NCBI GenBank assembly: GCA_027314845.1
Contig: DAHVAA010000043.1
Location: 1-10,275 of the forward strand
Direction of reading: 5' to 3'
DNA from: Thermoplasmata archaeon
GTDB taxonomy: Archaea; Thermoplasmatota; Thermoplasmata; UBA184
DNA: 10,275 nt
Made by a program: the position numbers and the translations under genes. The notes beneath the pieces are model-generated. The model was not told the origin of the DNA, made no database searches, and worked only from the letters and a program-made list of their open reading frames with translations. Of the stretch, positions 6,611 to 10,275 are shown in pieces (position 1 is the stretch's first letter; each line of letters starts with the position of its first letter).

Positions 6611-6618
6611 GTAAAAGG
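6611..6618 (-). promoter_or_regulatory. TATA-like box for the DUF6015-like gene, possibly bidirectional
   Basis: On the minus strand CCTTTTAC, preceded by a purine-rich CGAA that could be a BRE, is centred about 32 bases before ATG 6582. Initiation would fall roughly 6 bases before the start codon. The complement, GTAAAAGG, could also serve Pus10 about 40 bases downstream. Confidence 0.45.
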
Positions 6619-6654
6619 TTCGCGCGGTCGCGCCCCGGGGGACGTCATCGTTTA

Positions 6655-7914
6655 GTGGATGCCAAGGTCGGGGGCACCGTGACGGTCCCGGTCGAGTTCG
6701 CCCCCGATGCGAGCGCGCTGGCGGCGGCGCTCCGAGCGCTCGACCGCGGGCTCTGTCCGGAGTGCTTCGGCCGGCTCTTCGGCCGATTGGGCCATGGCCT
6801 CTCGAACCCGGAACGGGCGGCGCGGCTCACCGCGGCACTCGGCGTCGCCGCGGTCTCCGACTCGGAGACCTGCTCCCTCTGCGAGGGGGCCTTCGCTCGA
6901 CTTCCGATGTGGGTCGAGCGGGCGATCCGCGCCGCGACCGGCTACGAGTGGCATCGCTTCACCTGCGGGTCGCGCTGGGAACCCGAGGTCCTCGCGCGGG
7001 AGGAGGCGCTCTGGACCGACGTGGGGTCGGCTTGGGGGGAGAGCGCCCGGGCCGCGTTCAACCGGGAACTCGGAAAGCAGCTCGAGCGGCGCACCGGGGC
7101 CTCCGGCGGTACGGAGGGGGCGGACCTTGTCTTCCTCGCCGACCTCGCCGTCGGCCGCGTGGAGATAACCGTCCTGCCGATCTACTTCCGGGGTCGGTAC
7201 CGCAAGCTCGACCGATCGTTGCCCCAGACCCGCTGGCCGTGCCGTCGTTGCCAGGGCCGAGGGTGCGTCGCCTGCGGAGGAACCGGCAAGACCTATCCGT
7301 CGAGCGTAGAGGAGATCGTGGCCGCTCCCTTCCTTCGGGAGACCGGGGCCGAGGCGAGCCGCTTCCACGGCATGGGCCGGGAGGACATCGATGCCCGGAT
7401 GCTGGGCCGCGGCCGACCGTTCGTCCTCGAGCTCCTCCGTCCTCGTCGGCGGGAGGTCGACCTCGCCATGATCACGGAAGTCCTCGTCCGCGAGGGCGCC
7501 GGGAAGGTCGAGGTCGTTGGGTTATCCGCTGCCGAGGCCGTCGAGGTCATCCGGGTGAAGGAAGCCAGCCCCGAGAAGAGCTACCTCGTGGGCGTGCTCG
7601 GGGCGGTCGAGGTGGCAAAGGTTAATGAGGCCCTGGCCCTCGCCGTGGGTCGAGCGATCGCCCAGCGAACGCCGACCCGCGTCGTCCATCGTCGATCCGA
7701 CCGCGTCCGTACGCGTCGGATCGTCTCGGCCCGCGTGGTGGAGGCGGGCGAGGGGCGGTGCACGCTCGAGCTGAGGACCGAAGCCGGTACCTACGTCAAG
7801 GAGTGGGTGGAAGGAGATGGAGGGCGCACCGATCCGAGCCTGTCCGCCCTCCTGGGAATCCCGCTGAAGGTCGAGTTCCTGGACGTGCTGGAGATCCACG
7901 ATACGGAGGCGTAG
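6655..7914 (+). CDS. pus10: tRNA pseudouridine synthase Pus10
   Basis: A 419-residue archaeal Pus10, which makes pseudouridine 55, and in some archaea 54, in the T-loop of tRNA. The N-terminal part carries the first zinc site, Cys34 and Cys37 (CPECFGR) with Cys73 and Cys76 (CSLC), and a THUMP-related RNA-binding region to about residue 180. A second Cys set, Cys196, Cys199, Cys204 and Cys207 (CRRC, CVAC), precedes the catalytic domain, as in other archaeal members. The catalytic motif is GREDIDARMLGRGRPFVLE at 241-259, with Asp244 matching the aspartate of the GRTD motif in other synthases. GTYVKEWVEGDGGRTDPSLSALLG near the end is the conserved closing segment. GTG 6655 is taken as start. GTG 6679 is a real alternative, since TTTAGTGG sits about 26 bases before it. 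The long upstream frame to 6211 is antisense to the DUF6015-like gene. The gene ends in TAG directly abutting the eL21 ATG. Confidence 0.93.
   Translation: MDAKVGGTVTVPVEFAPDASALAAALRALDRGLCPECFGRLFGRLGHGLSNPERAARLTAALGVAAVSDSETCSLCEGAFARLPMWVERAIRAATGYEWHRFTCGSRWEPEVLAREEALWTDVGSAWGESARAAFNRELGKQLERRTGASGGTEGADLVFLADLAVGRVEITVLPIYFRGRYRKLDRSLPQTRWPCRRCQGRGCVACGGTGKTYPSSVEEIVAAPFLRETGAEASRFHGMGREDIDARMLGRGRPFVLELLRPRRREVDLAMITEVLVREGAGKVEVVGLSAAEAVEVIRVKEASPEKSYLVGVLGAVEVAKVNEALALAVGRAIAQRTPTRVVHRRSDRVRTRRIVSARVVEAGEGRCTLELRTEAGTYVKEWVEGDGGRTDPSLSALLGIPLKVEFLDVLEIHDTEA
7905..7909 (+). promoter_or_regulatory. Shine-Dalgarno sequence for eL21
   Basis: GGAGG lies five bases before ATG 7915, within the last codons of Pus10. 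It allows independent ribosome entry at eL21, which otherwise starts with no gap after the Pus10 stop. Confidence 0.6.
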
Positions 7915-8229
7915 ATGGTCAAGAGTTCGAAGGGATTCCGTTCTCGTTCCCGCGGCACCTTCACGAAGGAGGTACGCGAGCGGGGACTTCCCCCGATCAC
8001 CCGGTTCCTTCGCGAGTTCGCGATCGGCGAGAAGGTCGCCGTCCGCATCGAACCCAGCGACCCCCACGGCCAGCCGCACCCCCGGTACCAAGGCCGGACC
8101 TGCACGGTCGTAGAGAAGGTCGGCCGGGCCTACCGAGTCGAGTTCCTCGACGGCGGTAAGCGGAAGCAACTGATCGCGACGCCTATCCACCTGATTCCCG
8201 TGGGTCGCGGGGGGAACGCCCATGCCTGA
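7915..8229 (+). CDS. rpl21e: 50S ribosomal protein eL21 (L21e)
   Basis: A 104-residue basic large-subunit protein found only in archaea and eukaryotes. The N-terminus SSKGFRSRSRGTFTKEVRERG is the typical Arg/Lys-rich rRNA-contacting extension. The SH3-like barrel follows, with FAIGEKVAVRIEPSDPHGQPHPRYQGRTCTVV, KVGRAYRVEFLDGGKRKQLI and the closing TPIHLIPV. Length is slightly above the usual 95-100 residues because of a short tail (GRGGNAHA). The start is unambiguous: ATG 7915 immediately follows the Pus10 TAG in the same reading frame and has GGAGG upstream. The last eight bases overlap the start of rpoF. Confidence 0.96.
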   Translation: MVKSSKGFRSRSRGTFTKEVRERGLPPITRFLREFAIGEKVAVRIEPSDPHGQPHPRYQGRTCTVVEKVGRAYRVEFLDGGKRKQLIATPIHLIPVGRGGNAHA

Positions 8230-8536
8230 ACCGGTCCCGCTCGCCCGGGTCAAGGACCTCCTGACCGAGGAGGGTACCCACCGGACCCTGCCTCGCGAGG
8301 CCACGCTCGCTCTGCAGCATGTCGAGCTGTTCGCCCGTCTGTCGAGCGAAGCGACGGCGAAGCTCATCGAGGAGCTACGGACGCTCCCGTTCGTGGACGC
8401 GGGCGTGGCCGTGAAGGTCGCCGACATGCTCCCGCAGTACCCCGAGGAGGTCCGCCTCCTCTTCTCGAAGGAGCGGGTTCCGCTCGACGAAGAACAAATC
8501 GCCCGTCTCTTGGAGATCGTGGCGCATCACCGATGA
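8222..8536 (+). CDS. rpoF: DNA-directed RNA polymerase subunit Rpo4 (RpoF)
   Basis: A 104-residue homologue of eukaryotic Rpb4/Rpc17. With Rpo7 (RpoE) it forms the stalk of archaeal RNA polymerase, which aids promoter melting and binds the exiting transcript. Recognisable parts are the N-terminal VKDLLTEEG tip that packs against Rpo7, the central ALQHVELFARLSSEATAKLIEELRTL helices and the HRDC-like C-terminal half with VAVKVADMLPQYPEEVRLLFSKERVPLDEEQIARLLEIV. Placement between eL21 and DUF655 is the standard archaeal order and strongly supports the call. ATG 8222 overlaps eL21 by eight bases; a G-run at 8209-8214 may act as ribosome site. The stop is 15 bases before the DUF655 gene. Confidence 0.94.
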   Translation: MPEPVPLARVKDLLTEEGTHRTLPREATLALQHVELFARLSSEATAKLIEELRTLPFVDAGVAVKVADMLPQYPEEVRLLFSKERVPLDEEQIARLLEIVAHHR

Positions 8537-8551
8537 GCCGGCGGTGGCCCC

Positions 8552-9097
8552 GTGGAGCGCTACGCGTACATCTTGGACTATCTGCCCACCGGCCGCCAGA
8601 CGGAACGCGGCTTCCATCGCGAACCCCTCGCGCTCGCGATCGGTGAGGACGAGCTCAAGCTCTTCGAGCTCGTGCCCCGCCCCGGCGTTTCGCTCGTCCC
8701 GGGGATGCGGGTCGCGCTCGCGCCGGTCGAGAACACCCCCTCCCCGATCGACCACGTCCGCCGCCGACTCGGGTTCGACGAACTGACGGTCTCCGCCCGG
8801 ACCGAGCTGACGAACGCGCTCGAGGCGATCGTGAAGGCGAACAGCAGCCGGTTCATTCGCTTCATCAATGAGGCTCCGGCGGTCTCGCGACGATTCCACC
8901 TGCTCGAGCTCCTCCCGGGGATCGGCAAGAAGACCATGCAGCAGATCGTGGACGAGCGCCGCCGGGCGCCGTTCCAGAGCTTTGAGGAGATGGAGCTCCG
9001 GCTCCACCTCAAGAACCCCGAGCGCATGATCGTGTCCCGGATCGAACAGGAGCTGAGCGGTGTCGAAGACAAGTACCGGCTCTTCGTCGCGCCGTGA
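8552..9097 (+). CDS. DUF655 family protein with helix-hairpin-helix domain
   Basis: A 181-residue member of the archaeal DUF655 family, usually encoded between rpoF and ksgA. Its biochemical role is not established to my knowledge. The N-terminal half (ERYAYILDYLPTGR at 2-15, then REPLALAIGEDELKLFELVPRPG and VPGMRVALAPVE) looks like a small beta-barrel of OB or S1-like type. IDHVRRRLGFDELTVSARTEL (66-86) is the conserved middle. The C-terminal half contains a helix-hairpin-helix, LLPGIGKKTMQQIVDERR (120-137), followed by FQSFEEMELRLHLKNPERMIVSRIEQEL and the conserved ending KYRLFV. A barrel plus HhH suggests nucleic-acid binding, plausibly rRNA or ribosome assembly given its neighbours. Start GTG 8552 aligns with the family start; there is no strong ribosome site, so coupling to rpoF is likely. 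Its last 38 bases overlap ksgA. Confidence 0.92.
   Translation: MERYAYILDYLPTGRQTERGFHREPLALAIGEDELKLFELVPRPGVSLVPGMRVALAPVENTPSPIDHVRRRLGFDELTVSARTELTNALEAIVKANSSRFIRFINEAPAVSRRFHLLELLPGIGKKTMQQIVDERRRAPFQSFEEMELRLHLKNPERMIVSRIEQELSGVEDKYRLFVAP
9048..9052 (+). promoter_or_regulatory. Shine-Dalgarno sequence for ksgA
   Basis: AGGAG ends seven bases before GTG 9060, inside the DUF655 coding region. It supports the unusually early start and the 38-base overlap. No other ATG, GTG or TTG occurs in the ksgA frame before the conserved KRWGQSFL motif. Confidence 0.6.
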
Positions 9098-9998
9098 CCG
9101 GACGGTCCTCGCTCCTCCGCCCGCCGTTCCGGAACGACCGGCGCAGGTCCGCGCTACCCTCGAGGGTCTCGGGGTCGTCCCGTCCAAGCGCTGGGGCCAA
9201 TCCTTCCTCACCGACCCGTTCGTCGCGGACGCCGAAGCCGCCCTGATCGGCCCGGACGGAGAGCGGGGGATCCTCGAGATCGGCGGCGGACTCGGGATCC
9301 TGACCGCGGCGATCCTCCGACGCCACTCGGGACCGGTCACGGTGGTCGAGCGGGATCGGAGGCTGGCCGCGTTCCTCCGCTCGACGTTCGGGGACCGGGT
9401 CCGCGTCCTCGAAGGGGATGCGCTCCGGCTCGACCTTCCGTCGGTCGGCTGCGCCATCGGCAATCTTCCTTACTCCGTGGCGACGCCGCTCCTCCACCGG
9501 CTGTTCGCGGCCCGCGTGCCGCGGGTCGTCTTCCTGGTGCAGCGGGAGGTCGCCGAGCGATTCGCGGCCGGCCCGGGTTCGAAGGAGTACGGACGCCCCT
9601 CGATCCTGGCCCGGCTCTACGGGTCGGTCGAGCTCTACCGGACCGTGGGGCCGGAGGCGTTCACCCCGCCACCGAAGGTCGAGAGCCGGATCGCCGTCCA
9701 CGTGGCCCGAAGCGGGCCGCTCCCGGTGCCGGATCCCCTTGTTCTCGAGCGGGCGATGGCGACGCTGTTCTCCTCGCGACGCAAGCAGCTCGGCAATCTC
9801 TTGAGCCGTCTGGACGCCACTCCCGGGGCGGACGACCGGCTGGCCGAGGCGGCCGCCTGGCCGAAAGACTGGCGTCGACGTCGGCCGGAAGAGCTACCCC
9901 CCGAAGCGTACTTCGCCCTCGCCCGAGCCCTTTTGGGGCCCGACGCATCGTATCCGTTCGCGGACGGGAGGGGAGCTCTTCGTGCCTCGCCCGGTTGA
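9060..9998 (+). CDS. rsmA: 16S rRNA (adenine-N6,N6) dimethyltransferase KsgA/RsmA (Dim1 family)
   Basis: A 312-residue SAM-dependent methyltransferase that dimethylates two adjacent adenosines in the helix 45 loop of 16S rRNA, a late quality step in small-subunit assembly. After a 40-residue variable N-terminus come KRWGQSFLTDPFV (43-55), the SAM-binding loop EIGGGLGILT (73-82), the acidic ribose site VTVVERD (93-99), GDALRLDLP with the adenine-site Asp, and the catalytic motif NLPYSVATPLL (135-145). FLVQREVAERF, GRPSILARLYG and FTPPPKVESRI follow. The C-terminal all-helical domain includes LFSSRRKQLGNLL (237-248), which lines the RNA cleft. GTG 9060 is the only suitable start and lies 38 bases inside DUF655. 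This is the canonical archaeal cluster. The next gene, however, is a transporter permease rather than the HemK-type methyltransferase that I recall commonly following ksgA. Confidence 0.95.
   Translation: MSKTSTGSSSRRDRTVLAPPPAVPERPAQVRATLEGLGVVPSKRWGQSFLTDPFVADAEAALIGPDGERGILEIGGGLGILTAAILRRHSGPVTVVERDRRLAAFLRSTFGDRVRVLEGDALRLDLPSVGCAIGNLPYSVATPLLHRLFAARVPRVVFLVQREVAERFAAGPGSKEYGRPSILARLYGSVELYRTVGPEAFTPPPKVESRIAVHVARSGPLPVPDPLVLERAMATLFSSRRKQLGNLLSRLDATPGADDRLAEAAAWPKDWRRRRPEELPPEAYFALARALLGPDASYPFADGRGALRASPG
9966..9975 (+). promoter_or_regulatory. Shine-Dalgarno sequence for the ABC permease gene
   Basis: GGGAGGGGAG ends six bases before GTG 9982, within the last codons of rsmA. It is the longest purine ribosome-site match in the window and fixes GTG 9982 as the start, with a 17-base overlap of rsmA. 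Confidence 0.6.
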
Positions 9999-10275
9999 GG
10001 CCCCTACCGGGAACCCCCGAAGCACGGGCGCCCCGGGAGCGGAGCCCTCCGCGTGGCGGCGGCTCCGCGCCAGCCTAGCCCGCCGACGGCTCGGCGTGGA
10101 GTTCTGGGTCGGCTCCGGTCTCCTCCTCGGCTATCTGATCGTGGGCCTGAGCGCGCTCGTCGTCTTCCGCGGCTCGCTCGACCGGCTGACGGTCAATCCC
10201 TCCTGGGTCCCTCCTCCGCCGTTCTTCGCTCCCGTCATGGGTCCGTCTTGGGCACATCCCTTCGGGATCCTCCCG
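9982..10275 (+). CDS. Probable ABC transporter permease, Dpp/Opp type (N-terminal part, cut by window)
   Basis: The first 98 codons of a gene running off the right edge with no stop. A polar, Pro/Gly/Arg-rich N-terminal tail of about 40 residues ends in the basic stretch RRLRASLARRR. One clear membrane span follows (FWVGSGLLLGYLIVGLSALVVF, about residues 43-64). A soluble loop with proline runs (VNPSWVPPPPFFAPV) then ends in SWAHPFGILP. In DppC/OppC-type permeases the same order is seen, with a first span, an extracytoplasmic loop with prolines and an HPLGTD-like motif before the transport domain. The match here is HPFG, then the window stops. The conserved EAA loop would lie outside, so the family call is a moderate inference. 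It starts 17 bases inside rsmA with a strong ribosome site, so it may be cotranscribed, although the function is unrelated. Confidence 0.6.
   Translation, partial: MPRPVEAPTGNPRSTGAPGAEPSAWRRLRASLARRRLGVEFWVGSGLLLGYLIVGLSALVVFRGSLDRLTVNPSWVPPPPFFAPVMGPSWAHPFGILP

Noticed and set aside
6211..6654. Pus10 frame extended upstream to ATG 6211
   Set aside because: It would run antisense through the whole DUF6015-like gene. Zinc-site homology begins only after 6655.
8375..9463. Long minus-strand open frame (362 residues) opposite rpoF, DUF655 and ksgA
   Set aside because: Spans three well-supported plus-strand genes and has low-complexity Arg/Asp/Glu-rich translation, so it is a codon-bias shadow.
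1..10275. CRISPR arrays, tRNA or rRNA genes, insertion sequences, tandem repeats, defence or biosynthetic clusters
   Set aside because: Scanned by eye on both strands. Coding is nearly continuous and all of it is assigned to chromosomal genes; no repeat array or mobile-element signature was seen.

Overview
This is a gene-dense stretch of archaeal chromosome, about two-thirds G+C by eye. The archaeal assignment rests on an eL21 - Rpo4 (RpoF) - DUF655 - KsgA cluster preceded by the archaeal/eukaryotic pseudouridine synthase Pus10. A TtuA/NcsA-type tRNA thiolase and TATA-like elements about 26-29 bases before several start codons agree with it. A protein resembling DUF6015 and the general gene mix suggest a high-G+C member of Thermoplasmata/Thermoplasmatota. 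That lineage is an inference from recall, not a tested placement.

Layout. (1) Minus strand, 3391 to 1: a XerA-type tyrosine recombinase, then a DadA/SolA-type FAD oxidoreductase, then a MOFRL-family glycerate 2-kinase that runs off the left edge. The kinase frame is intact over the visible 400 or so codons except for one amber codon at position 9. (2) Plus strand, 3491 to 6176: a translationally coupled trio of tRNA thiolase (TtuA/NcsA), 3-hydroxyacyl-CoA dehydrogenase and PrsW-like membrane protease, joined by GTGA and ATGA four-base overlaps. (3) Minus strand, 6582 to 6184: a small DUF6015-like protein with its own promoter, convergent with PrsW. (4) Plus strand, 6655 to 9998: Pus10, eL21, Rpo4, DUF655 and KsgA, packed with 0-15 base gaps or overlaps. 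This is a translation and rRNA/tRNA-modification operon with an RNA polymerase subunit in it. (5) From 9982 to the right edge: the N-terminal 98 codons of a likely Dpp/Opp-type ABC transporter permease.

How the genes fit together. The right half is information processing: tRNA pseudouridylation, large-subunit protein, transcription, a helix-hairpin-helix protein of unknown role, and 16S rRNA dimethylation. The left half mixes chromosome resolution, FAD-dependent oxidation and glycerate phosphorylation. The middle trio joins tRNA 2-thiolation to acyl-CoA metabolism and a membrane protease with no obvious functional link.

I looked for a novel system (defence, mobile element, repeats, CRISPR, biosynthetic cluster) and found none. 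The points most worth a second look are the amber codon at the start of the glycerate kinase, the two conserved genes of unknown function (DUF655 and the DUF6015-like gene), and the coupled TtuA-HADH-PrsW arrangement. No tRNA, rRNA, insertion sequence or repeat array is visible. No stretch above 300 bases lacks a gene; the largest gaps are the divergent promoter regions 3392-3490 and 6583-6654.
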